Origin: Klebsiella pneumoniae
Lineage (GTDB): Bacteria; Myxococcota_A; UBA796; GCA-2862545
Assembly: GCA_945861065.1 (NCBI GenBank)
Contig: CAMASI010000028.1
Span: 1 to 47,442 of the forward strand
Length of the DNA stretch: 47,442 nucleotides
Reading direction: 5' to 3'
Part shown: in pieces, positions 24,763-32,084 of the stretch
Position numbering within the stretch: the stretch's first letter is position 1
How the letters are laid out: every line of letters begins with the position of its first letter
Notes under the pieces: generated by a model
What the model saw: the letters and a program-made list of their open reading frames with translations, nothing else
Database searches by the model: none
What the model was told of the DNA's origin: nothing
Position numbers and translations under genes: made by a program

Positions 24763-25335
24763 TCAAGGGGAGATTCGTTGGCTGCCGGTCGCCTTGGCCA
24801 TGTCGTCAATGGCGTATTGGCCCGCTTTCTTGCGGAAAAGGTTCGCGTCTGGCAGGCGGCCACCGGGATCGGCCTGCCAAAGGTAGGTCACCCTGGTTTG
24901 GTCACCCTCGCTCTTGAAGCGCCATTCGCCGTCCAACCGGTCCAGGCGCACGATGTCGGGGTCGATCGGGGCGCGGGCGTGTTGAATGGGAGACCACACG
25001 AAAACATGGGAGCCATCGGGGTCCACGCGGTGGTCAAAACGGGCCACATAGTCGCGGTCATGGATGGGATACGGGTAGTCCATCACGATTCGCAACACGT
25101 CGCTTTCTAGCCGCTCGATGGTGGAAATCGAACCCATCTGCGCCACATGTTGGTCCAACTTCTCGAAGGTCAACACGGCGGTTTCCAATGGCGCCCCGAT
25201 GACCCCAGTAGACCGACAATAAGGGCCGGCCGCGGTTTCCGTGCAGTCGATTTTCACCGGCGACGCTTGCAGCGGCTTCCAGGTAGACGTCTGCGCAGGC
25301 AGACCGAAGGCCAAGGAGATGACGAGTAGGAGCAT
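24763..25335 (-). CDS. Exported START-domain (SRPBCC) protein
   Basis: 190 residues. MLLLVISLAFGLPA is a cleavable signal peptide ending near AQTSTW. The mature part reads as a START/SRPBCC fold: a first strand segment (WKPLQASPVKIDC), VIGAPLETAVLTFEKLDQH, DVLRIVMDYPYPIHDRDYVA and the C-terminal helix FRKKAGQYAIDDMAKATG. The family binds lipids or other hydrophobic ligands in a deep pocket; similar periplasmic or membrane-associated START proteins are frequent in Myxococcota. Located at the head of the cluster that encodes an acyl-CoA synthetase, it could carry a lipid, which is inference. It is divergent from the lipoprotein gene at 25389, with 53 nt between the starts. Confidence 0.8.
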   Translation of the reverse strand: MLLLVISLAFGLPAQTSTWKPLQASPVKIDCTETAAGPYCRSTGVIGAPLETAVLTFEKLDQHVAQMGSISTIERLESDVLRIVMDYPYPIHDRDYVARFDHRVDPDGSHVFVWSPIQHARAPIDPDIVRLDRLDGEWRFKSEGDQTRVTYLWQADPGGRLPDANLFRKKAGQYAIDDMAKATGSQRISP

Positions 25336-25388
25336 TTCGATCCTCGGACACCCTTGCGTTAACCCTGCTTCCCTGCCGGGAGGGAATC

Positions 25389-26234
25389 ATGGTGTCATGG
25401 GCATTGTTGTGGGTCTCCTGCTCGGGCAATGGCGACGCGGACGTGGGTGTGTGCGGCGACGCCAACCTGACCCGGACCGTGGTGTTCTCTGAGCTGATGT
25501 TTACGCGTTCCGAAGGCGGCGTTTCCGCGGGCTTCGACCTCGACGGGCGGGTCTCGGACGGGTCGGCCACCGAAGACTGCGGCATTACCGATCTCACCGG
25601 TCCTGACGGCGAGCCAGGCATCGACAATACGTGGGCCAACATACTGCCGGCGCTAGAACTCACGGAGGCGGCCGCGATCGAGGGCCTCATTCAGGACGCG
25701 ATCAACTCCGGCGAGGTGTTGATGACCTTGGAACTCGTCGCCATCGATGACGACGTCTCCGACGCCTGTGTAGACGTACGGCTCTCCCGCGCAGCCGGCC
25801 AGCCCTTCCTTGGCACCGATGACCGCGTGCTGCCGGGCCAGACCTTCGATCCGGCTCCGGGTCGCGAGCCCGTGGTGGTGAAGGCGCAACGTTTGGAGGA
25901 CGGGGTACTCGTCGCCCAAGGCTTCGACATGTTGTTGCCGTTGTCGGTGTTTGGAAAGTCCTTCGAGTTCACCTTGGAGGACGCCAGCATCGAGGTCATT
26001 CTCGATGAGAACGGTGCGGCACACGGGCAGCTCGCTGGGGGGTTGTCGGTGGCCTATGCGTTGGAGGTGGCGTCTACTGACGACGTCGATGTTGCCCTCG
26101 TAGGCATCATGGAACAGCTGCTCAACGCGAATGCGGACCTCGGCTGGGACCCCGCTTTGGGTGAGTGCACGCAGGTGTCGCTCGGATTCACGTGGACCGG
26201 TGTGTCTTCTTTTTGGTACGCAGATCCGGGGTAG
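25389..26234 (+). CDS. Hypothetical lipoprotein, 281 residues
   Basis: MVSWALLWVSC gives a short signal peptide and lipobox WVSC; GGGAGGG lies 4 nt before the ATG. No family is recognised. The mature protein is acidic and mostly beta-rich with short helices: VVFSELMFTRSEGGVSAGFD, a Cys-containing strand DCGITDLTG, LELVAIDDDVSDACVDVRL, then FEFTLEDASIEVILDENGAA and a helix VALVGIMEQLLNANADLG. The pattern resembles other myxobacterial cell-surface proteins in which an N-terminal domain is annotated only as hypothetical. Its stop is separated by 3 nt from the stop of the convergent ketoacyl synthase gene, so a shared termination region must lie inside coding sequence. Confidence 0.72.
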   Translation: MVSWALLWVSCSGNGDADVGVCGDANLTRTVVFSELMFTRSEGGVSAGFDLDGRVSDGSATEDCGITDLTGPDGEPGIDNTWANILPALELTEAAAIEGLIQDAINSGEVLMTLELVAIDDDVSDACVDVRLSRAAGQPFLGTDDRVLPGQTFDPAPGREPVVVKAQRLEDGVLVAQGFDMLLPLSVFGKSFEFTLEDASIEVILDENGAAHGQLAGGLSVAYALEVASTDDVDVALVGIMEQLLNANADLGWDPALGECTQVSLGFTWTGVSSFWYADPG

Positions 26235-26237
26235 GCG

Positions 26238-27194
26238 CTACCACACGAGAATAGCGACCCCGACCGACAGCCCAGCGCCCGTACCGACGAGCATGACCTT
26301 GTGGCCGCGTTTCAGTCGCCCACTTTCGTGCGCTTGGGCGAGCGCCATCGGCAGGCTTGCGGCGATGCAGTTGCCGTATTTGGCGACGATGTTGACGATT
26401 CGCTCGCGGGGTACACGCAGCTTTTCCATGGCGATGACGCCGGGCCCACTCGCCTGGTGCGGCACGAGCAGGTCGATGTCGTCGGGCGTGAGCCCCAGGT
26501 CGCCGAGCAAGCCGTCCACCTGCTCCATGACTTTGCCTACGGCGGCCTTGTAGATCCGAGGCCCACGCATGCGGAACAGGTTGTCGGCGGGCACCGTCCG
26601 CGGGTCGTTGGGGTGTGCGCGCGTCCCGCAGCCGCGAAGTTCCGCGAGGTCCGCATGCTCGGGAAAGGTCGCCATCCGCAAGCCCAGAACCTGGCTGTCT
26701 GGATGCACGATCATCGACACGGCCGCGGCGCCGTCTCCAATCAACGCAGCGCTCTCTGGATGCTCAGGATCGCGACAGACGGTGCCTTGTTCGGAACTGA
26801 CGACAACGATTCGTTTGTGCGAGCCAGCAACGAGCAGCGCCGAAGCGGTCTGCAACCCCGCCAGGAAGGACAAGCACGTGGCATGGATGCTGAACGACGG
26901 GATGCCGGACCACCCGAGCGCAGCCTGGATGAACACCGAAGAGTCTGGGATGAGTTGGATGGGCGTCAACGACGCGTTGATCAGCAGGTCCGGAGGCACG
27001 CCGTCGGTGACGGCCTGCACCACGCGCGCCGCCATTTTGTCCATGCCTTCGTCCGAGACGCGTCGTTCGACGATTCCAGTGCGAGACTCAATCCATTGTG
27101 CGGATCGGCCAATGCGCAGCGCAAGTTGTGCCGACGTCTCGATTCGCGGCGGTACAAACCACGCAATGCGGTCGATCCGCGTTCCTGCCGTCAC
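26238..27194 (-). CDS. Beta-ketoacyl-ACP synthase III-like enzyme
   Basis: 318 residues from a GTG at 27194 that overlaps the upstream stop as GTGA; this start gives the normal KAS III length and N-terminus (IDRIAWFVPPRIETSAQLA, WIESRTGIVERRV). The catalytic triad is complete: Cys at about 107 in SIHATCLSFLAGLQ, His in LLVPHQASGPGVIAM, Asn in AKYGNCIAASLPMA. The C-terminal GTGAGLSVGVAILVW matches the family. KAS III enzymes condense acyl-CoA with malonyl-ACP to start fatty acid or polyketide chains; OleA-type relatives join two acyl-CoAs. It is coupled to a sulfotransferase rather than to other fab genes, which argues for a specialised lipid or polyketide role. Confidence 0.88.
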   Translation of the reverse strand: MTAGTRIDRIAWFVPPRIETSAQLALRIGRSAQWIESRTGIVERRVSDEGMDKMAARVVQAVTDGVPPDLLINASLTPIQLIPDSSVFIQAALGWSGIPSFSIHATCLSFLAGLQTASALLVAGSHKRIVVVSSEQGTVCRDPEHPESAALIGDGAAAVSMIVHPDSQVLGLRMATFPEHADLAELRGCGTRAHPNDPRTVPADNLFRMRGPRIYKAAVGKVMEQVDGLLGDLGLTPDDIDLLVPHQASGPGVIAMEKLRVPRERIVNIVAKYGNCIAASLPMALAQAHESGRLKRGHKVMLVGTGAGLSVGVAILVW

Positions 27195-28300
27195 TTCGGG
27201 GCCGGTAGCGGGGGCAAAAAGGTACGGGTGAACGCCTGACAGTCCGCCTGGATGCGATCCGCGTTCAGGCCGAATTTGGCGAGGTCGTAGCCGTGTTTGC
27301 TCTTGTAGGCGCGCTGTTTTGCGCCCTGATCGGCGATGGCGGTCGAGAACGCCGGGCTTGGCGAATGGCCTACGAAACGCAGCAACTCGTCCATCACCGT
27401 CTCGAACTCCGTCATCATCCGATCGTAGCGCACGATGTAGACGTTGTTGCGATCGATTTTGCCGGAGCTCCAATCCGATTCAAAACGTGCGAGCAACTCT
27501 ACAAAGGCGAGGTACAGCCGTTCAAGGTACTGCTTTCGCGTAGGCTCGGGCAGATTCCAGAATCCGAAACGTTTGTCGAGCACGCCGGTGACGAGGCTCA
27601 TGGCAGACGGGATGATCTCCACCGGGTCCCGAGCCATGTAGAGAATGGCCGCGTCGGGGTAGGCTTTCAGAAACCGGGGAAGGCGCGGGCCGAGTGAAAA
27701 CAGCTTTGCGACCACGCGGTCCGTGTTGTGGGCCACCATATTCCTCCGCCACAGGGCATCGAGCCAGGCGAAGTCACGCTCGGCATTGTCGCGCGTTTCG
27801 GGTTCGAATTGACGGCGATGGTCCTCTTCTGCAAAGGCAAGGAAGAAACCGTAAAGGAAGAAACCGTCGAAGTGCCGGAACAGCACGGCCACGTCGTCGG
27901 TCTCCACGGAGGTCAGACTTGTGTCGTGGGCGACGGTGCTGTGGTGGCGTGCTGGGGAGATTTTCTCCAGCACGGGCAGGAGCGGCCGCAAGAAGGTTTG
28001 TAATACGATGGACGGATAGAGCATCCGCCACAACTCCATGCCGGCGCCGACTTCGTGTTCGCACAAGAAACGCTGCAGAAATGTCGTTCCAGTGCGCGGA
28101 TTGCCGACCAATACAATCGGGCGCTTGACGACGGCCGCGCGCAGCTTCGAAGAGACCAGGGTGTCCAGCGCCATCCCCATCGCGACGGAGAGGCGCAACG
28201 AGGCGAACAACCACACGGTGATCAACGGCGCGAACGTGACGCCGAAGGTCGAGCGGACGACGCCGTAGGCAGCCCCCATCCGTGAAAACATCGTGTTCAT
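27191..28300 (-). CDS. Membrane-associated sulfotransferase family protein
   Basis: 369 residues from the ATG at 28300, with GGGGAT 4 nt upstream. A hydrophobic segment at about residues 19-48 (VTFAPLITVWLFASLRLSVA) could anchor it to the inner membrane. The 5'-phosphosulfate-binding loop is IVLVGNPRTGTTFLQRFL (about 62-79), and the 3'-phosphate-binding region is near ILYMARDPVEIIPSAMSL. These are signatures of the PAPS-dependent Sulfotransfer_3 group (PF13469). It would transfer sulfate to a hydroxyl or amine of a lipid, polyketide or glycan. The downstream KAS III-like gene is coupled by a GTGA overlap, which suggests sulfation of a product built by that enzyme. The longer upstream open frame is not coding. 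Confidence 0.85.
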   Translation of the reverse strand: MNTMFSRMGAAYGVVRSTFGVTFAPLITVWLFASLRLSVAMGMALDTLVSSKLRAAVVKRPIVLVGNPRTGTTFLQRFLCEHEVGAGMELWRMLYPSIVLQTFLRPLLPVLEKISPARHHSTVAHDTSLTSVETDDVAVLFRHFDGFFLYGFFLAFAEEDHRRQFEPETRDNAERDFAWLDALWRRNMVAHNTDRVVAKLFSLGPRLPRFLKAYPDAAILYMARDPVEIIPSAMSLVTGVLDKRFGFWNLPEPTRKQYLERLYLAFVELLARFESDWSSGKIDRNNVYIVRYDRMMTEFETVMDELLRFVGHSPSPAFSTAIADQGAKQRAYKSKHGYDLAKFGLNADRIQADCQAFTRTFLPPLPAPK

Positions 28301-28358
28301 GCAGATCCCCGAGGCAGCGCGGCCTAAGCCGGGGCCCGCGCTGCGTCGACGACGAACT

Positions 28359-29411
28359 ATGACCATCGGGCGCCCGATGCCGGGCCCCGAGCGGGCTAGA
28401 CGCGGCGTGTGGGAGGCCCTGGTGGATGGTTCGTTGACGGTCGAGCAAATCGAAGCCCGGGTTGCGGAACGTGCCCCTGCGTTTGAGCGCGTGCGAGCGG
28501 AAGTTGGCAAGGTCATCGTGGGCCAAAGAGGCCTCGTGGACCGGATGCTGATCGGGTTGTTGTGTGACGGCCATTTGTTGATCGAGGGCAACCCTGGGCT
28601 CGCGAAAACGACGGCGGTGACGACGTTGTCTAGGTGCCTGGGCCTGACGTCGGGTCGCGTGCAGTTCACGCCAGACCTGCTACCGGCAGACCTGGTCGGC
28701 ACGGTGGTGTATCGGCCAGCCACGGGTGACTTCGTCTCGCGGCAAGGACCTATCGTCACGCAGATTCTGCTCGCCGACGAAGTGAATCGGGCGCCCCCAA
28801 AGGTGCAGTCAGCGTTGTTGGAAGCGATGCAGGAACGGCAGGTCACGGTGGGCGACAAGACAACGCCCCTTCCTAGGCCGTTTCTGGTACTCGCGACCCA
28901 AAATCCGATTGAGCAGGAGGGCACGTACCCGCTGCCGGAGGCCCAGCTAGACCGCTTTCTGTTGAAGGTGAAGGTCGGGTATCCGACGTTGGAAGACGAA
29001 ATGCAGATCGTGCTCCGTTCGGCAGCGCCAAAGCCGGATTTGACGCCCGTGCTTTCCGCGGAAGGCATCGCCGAAACGGTTGCGCTCGTTCGTCAGATCA
29101 GGATGACAGACGCGCTGATGCGCTACGTCGTGGGCATTGTGCGAGCGACCCGGGATCCGGGCGTTGTGGCGAAGGACTTGGCTCGGGCGGTTGCCGTGGG
29201 TGCCAGTCCGCGTGCCAGCATTGCATTGACCGCAGCGGCACGGGCGCGCGCTTTCTTGGACGGGCGCGGGTACGCCTTGCCCGAGGATGTCAAAGCGATG
29301 GCGTTGGATGTGTTGCGCCATCGCGTATTGCCGTCGGTGGAAGCGGAGGCCGACGGGCTCGATTCCGACCGGATTGTCACCAGGTTGCTCGACGCCGTCG
29401 ACATGCCCTGA
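28359..29411 (+). CDS. moxR: MoxR-type AAA+ ATPase
   Basis: About 350 residues. The start is uncertain: ATG 28359 (MTIGRPMPGPERARRGVW) is used; ATG 28377 or GTG 28409 are alternatives, and none has a strong Shine-Dalgarno. The Walker A motif is IEGNPGLAKTTAVTTL and the Walker B motif ILLADEVNRAPPKVQSALLE, with sensor I in LVLATQNPIEQEGTYPLPEA and a C-terminal lid domain (SPRASIALTAAARARAFLDG). MoxR ATPases act as chaperone-like remodelers that work with vWA-domain partners. It is the first gene of the MoxR-Bat operon, and its stop overlaps the DUF58 gene by one nt (TGATG). Confidence 0.95.
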   Translation: MTIGRPMPGPERARRGVWEALVDGSLTVEQIEARVAERAPAFERVRAEVGKVIVGQRGLVDRMLIGLLCDGHLLIEGNPGLAKTTAVTTLSRCLGLTSGRVQFTPDLLPADLVGTVVYRPATGDFVSRQGPIVTQILLADEVNRAPPKVQSALLEAMQERQVTVGDKTTPLPRPFLVLATQNPIEQEGTYPLPEAQLDRFLLKVKVGYPTLEDEMQIVLRSAAPKPDLTPVLSAEGIAETVALVRQIRMTDALMRYVVGIVRATRDPGVVAKDLARAVAVGASPRASIALTAAARARAFLDGRGYALPEDVKAMALDVLRHRVLPSVEAEADGLDSDRIVTRLLDAVDMP

Positions 29412-30271
29412 TGCTGACGCCGGAGGAACTGCGAGAACTGCGTCGCATCCACGTCCAAGCGGGACGGCGCGTGGACAGTCTGTTCGGCGGCGACTGGCGC
29501 AGCGCCGTGCGCGGCCAGGGCATGGAGTTCGAGGCCGTTCGCGCCTATGTGCCCGGCGACGACGTGCGGCACATCGATTGGAACGTGACTGCGCGTTCGG
29601 GCGAACCCTTCGTGAAAGTGTTCCGGGAGGAGCGCCAAGCGACCGTGTTGCTGGTGGTAGACGTTTCAGGGTCGACTCGCCCCGGTACGGGAGGGCGGGA
29701 TGGGCGCACCGATCGGCGTCTGCAAATGGCCCGCATCGCTGGCAGCCTGACGCTTGCGGCGATTCGCAATCGGGATCGCGTGGGCCTGCTGACGTTTTCC
29801 GATCGGGTCGAGCACTGGCTCGCGCCGCGTCAGAGTCCGGGTCACGGCTGGTCTGTCGTGCAGCATGTGTACACGGATCACCCCGCCGGACGGGCGTCCG
29901 ACATCGCGGCGGCCTTGCAACATGTCGCCAAGGTGCAGCGTCGTCGGGCAGTCGTCGTCCTGGTCAGCGATTTTCTCGATGACGGCGCGTGGTCGGCACC
30001 CCTCGCGGCGCTCGCACGCAGGCATCGTGTGCATGCGGTGCTCGTCCATGACCCCCTCGATACGGCGCCGAATCTCGGTCTGGTGGACGTTGTGGACGCG
30101 GAGACCGGGCAAAACGCGGTGGTGGACACCTCGGCGTGGCGGGCGCGCAAGTCGCTGGAAACACGAATCGGCGAGGTGCGTCGCACGGGTGCGCGTTCCA
30201 TCGCCATCGGTACAGGCGAGGACGCGCTGATGTTGTTGCACGGGCATTTCCAGCGCGAGGCACATCGGTGA
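29411..30271 (+). CDS. DUF58/vWA-like MoxR partner protein
   Basis: 286 residues, cytoplasmic. The DUF58 signature is RGQGMEFEAVRAYVPGDDV followed by RHIDWNVTARSGEPFVKVF (about residues 34-72). A vWA-like domain follows, with a partial MIDAS at LLVVDVSGSTRPG and VVVLVSDFLDDGAW. Proteins of this type are co-encoded with MoxR almost everywhere and are thought to be its clients or adaptors. The gene overlaps moxR by one nt, and its stop overlaps the next start as GTGA. Confidence 0.95.
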   Translation: MLTPEELRELRRIHVQAGRRVDSLFGGDWRSAVRGQGMEFEAVRAYVPGDDVRHIDWNVTARSGEPFVKVFREERQATVLLVVDVSGSTRPGTGGRDGRTDRRLQMARIAGSLTLAAIRNRDRVGLLTFSDRVEHWLAPRQSPGHGWSVVQHVYTDHPAGRASDIAAALQHVAKVQRRRAVVVLVSDFLDDGAWSAPLAALARRHRVHAVLVHDPLDTAPNLGLVDVVDAETGQNAVVDTSAWRARKSLETRIGEVRRTGARSIAIGTGEDALMLLHGHFQREAHR

Positions 30272-31113
30272 TTTGGTGGGCGTCGACAGCAGCGGCCGAG
30301 GTGGCCGTGTCCGTGTGGTTGGACGGGGCGCCGACCGCCGCGGGTGGTGCTTTGGTCGTGGCTGTGCGTGCACCGGAATCTGGCGAATTGTCGTTGCCGG
30401 TTCCCGTAGTCGAGGGCCTGGAGTTTCATGCGGCCGCGGCACCGAGGGTTGAAGACCTTGGATTAGAGCAGCTGGTGACCGTCCGGTACACGTTCACGGG
30501 CCGGACGGGTTCGTACGAAATTCCCGCCCTGTCTTCGACTTGGGCGCCAGCGGACGGACCCGCGGAACATGGGGTCTCCGTTCCGCTGTGGGTGGACCTG
30601 GGCGTTGAACCGCCGCGCCCGGGGGAACCGCATGACATCGTCGAACCCCGGGACCGGAGTGTGTGGCCGTGGGTGGCGGCAGGGGCGGTGGTTTGCGCGC
30701 TGGGGATGATGGGCGCTGGCGTGTGGTTCGCGTTTCGACCACGCCCTGTGCGGTCAGCGCCCCCGCCGGACCCTGCCGATGTGATCGCGCTTCGGGCGTG
30801 GGCGGCGGTGCGGTCCGACCCGCAATTGGACGCTCACGGAAAAGCGCTGGCACTTTCGCGGTTGTTTCGGGAGTACCTGGAAGCGGCCCTCGTGTTCCCG
30901 GCCACCGCTTGGACGACGACCGAGACGGTGGACCACCTGGTCGCACTTGTGCACCTGCCGGAGGGCAACGTCGGTCGTGCGCGGCGACTTCTGCGCGCTA
31001 CCGACCGGGTCAAGTACGCGGACGCCCGCGCGAGCGAATCGTTATTTGACGAACTCGACGGTGATCTGCGGGGCTTTGTGGGCGACACGCGGCCGCGCCG
31101 GGTGGACGGATGA
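30268..31113 (+). CDS. Bat-operon membrane protein (DUF4381/BatD-like)
   Basis: 281 residues from the GTG at 30268, which overlaps the DUF58 stop (GTGA). The N-terminal part is a beta-rich extracytoplasmic domain (VSVWLDGAPTAAGGALVVAV, VTVRYTFTGRTGSYEIPALS) of the kind found in BatD-like proteins. A single transmembrane helix lies at about residues 130-155 (VWPWVAAGAVVCALGMMGAG), followed by a helical cytoplasmic domain (ALALSRLFREYLEAALVFPA, RARRLLRATDRVKYADARAS) with the look of DUF4381-type proteins. It occupies the usual place between DUF58 and batA in the aerotolerance operon. No obvious signal peptide was seen before the first strand. Confidence 0.8.
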   Translation: MIWWASTAAAEVAVSVWLDGAPTAAGGALVVAVRAPESGELSLPVPVVEGLEFHAAAAPRVEDLGLEQLVTVRYTFTGRTGSYEIPALSSTWAPADGPAEHGVSVPLWVDLGVEPPRPGEPHDIVEPRDRSVWPWVAAGAVVCALGMMGAGVWFAFRPRPVRSAPPPDPADVIALRAWAAVRSDPQLDAHGKALALSRLFREYLEAALVFPATAWTTTETVDHLVALVHLPEGNVGRARRLLRATDRVKYADARASESLFDELDGDLRGFVGDTRPRRVDG

Positions 31114-32084
31114 TCGCGGGCACAGAATTGGCGAGCCCGTGGGTGTTGTTGTTGTGGCTGCCGCTGCTCGCGCTGCCTTTCCGAGGTCGCTGGCAACGGC
31201 GTCATCGACTGGTTGTACCGTCGCTGGCCGCGTTGCACGTACCGAACACGGTTCGTTCGTTGTTGGCGCCGCTTCCGTCGGCTTTGTTGTGGGCCGGGCT
31301 GGTTTTGCTGATTTTCGCGTTGGCGCGGCCGCGGCTTGTGCGCACCGAGGTGGTGGTGGAGTCGCCCGGCCTCGACATCACGATTGCGCTCGACACTTCG
31401 GGTTCCATGGAAGAGCAGGACATGGTGCTGGGCGCGCTCGCGATGTCGCGCCTGGATGCCGCAAAACGCGTCATCTCGGACTTCGTTCAAGCGCGTCCCG
31501 ACGACAGAATCGGGTTGGTCGCCTTCGGTGAAGAGGCTTTCAGCTACGTTCCGCTCACACTCGACCATGTGTCACTGCGTGAGGGGCTGAGGGATTTGGA
31601 CATCGGAGTGGCGGGTGGGCGGGGGACGGCGGTTGGGACGGGCATCGCCGTGGCTGTGAAGCGGATGCGAGCGTTGGACGCGCCAGAACGAATCGTGATT
31701 CTGCTCACCGACGGGCAGAACACGGCTGGCGAATTGGCCCCGCTTGACGCCGCGAAAGCCGCCGCTGCATTGGGAATCAAGGTGTATACGATCGGCGTTG
31801 GTGCAGAATCGCGTGGAATTCTCGGCCTGTTTCGGCAGGACGGCGTCGACAACGAATCGCTGGGCGAGATTGCGAAAATCACCGGCGGCCAGTATTTCCG
31901 TGCCCGCGACGTGCGTGCGCTGGCCGACGTGTACGACGCGATCGACAAACTCGAGCCTACGACGGCGGAAGTTCGCCAGTTTGTCGATTACGACGAGTTG
32001 TTCCGGTGGGCGCTCTTCCCTGGCACCCTTCTCGTAGCGGCAGGCGTCTTGCTCGGGGCCACGTGGCTGCGGAGGGGTCCATGA
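31110..32084 (+). CDS. batA: BatA-like vWA membrane protein
   Basis: 324 residues. Two N-terminal transmembrane helices (LASPWVLLLWLPLLALPF and LLAPLPSALLWAGLVLLIFAL) precede a vWA domain with a perfect MIDAS (ITIALDTSGSMEEQD, GRGTAVGTGIAVAV, IVILLTDGQNTAGELAP). A C-terminal helix (ALFPGTLLVAAGVLLGATWL) re-enters the membrane. This is the standard BatA layout. BatA and BatB are thought to form an inner-membrane complex contributing to oxidative or envelope stress tolerance. Its ATG overlaps the previous stop and its stop overlaps the next start, each by 4 nt. Confidence 0.93.
   Translation: MIAGTELASPWVLLLWLPLLALPFRGRWQRRHRLVVPSLAALHVPNTVRSLLAPLPSALLWAGLVLLIFALARPRLVRTEVVVESPGLDITIALDTSGSMEEQDMVLGALAMSRLDAAKRVISDFVQARPDDRIGLVAFGEEAFSYVPLTLDHVSLREGLRDLDIGVAGGRGTAVGTGIAVAVKRMRALDAPERIVILLTDGQNTAGELAPLDAAKAAAALGIKVYTIGVGAESRGILGLFRQDGVDNESLGEIAKITGGQYFRARDVRALADVYDAIDKLEPTTAEVRQFVDYDELFRWALFPGTLLVAAGVLLGATWLRRGP

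Noticed and set aside
27195-27473. N-terminal extension of the ketoacyl synthase frame
   Set aside because: It overlaps the sulfotransferase coding end, is arginine-rich, and the GTGA-coupled start gives the normal family length.
28301-29068. N-terminal extension of the sulfotransferase frame
   Set aside because: It is antisense to moxR; the ATG at 28300 with GGGGAT explains the start.
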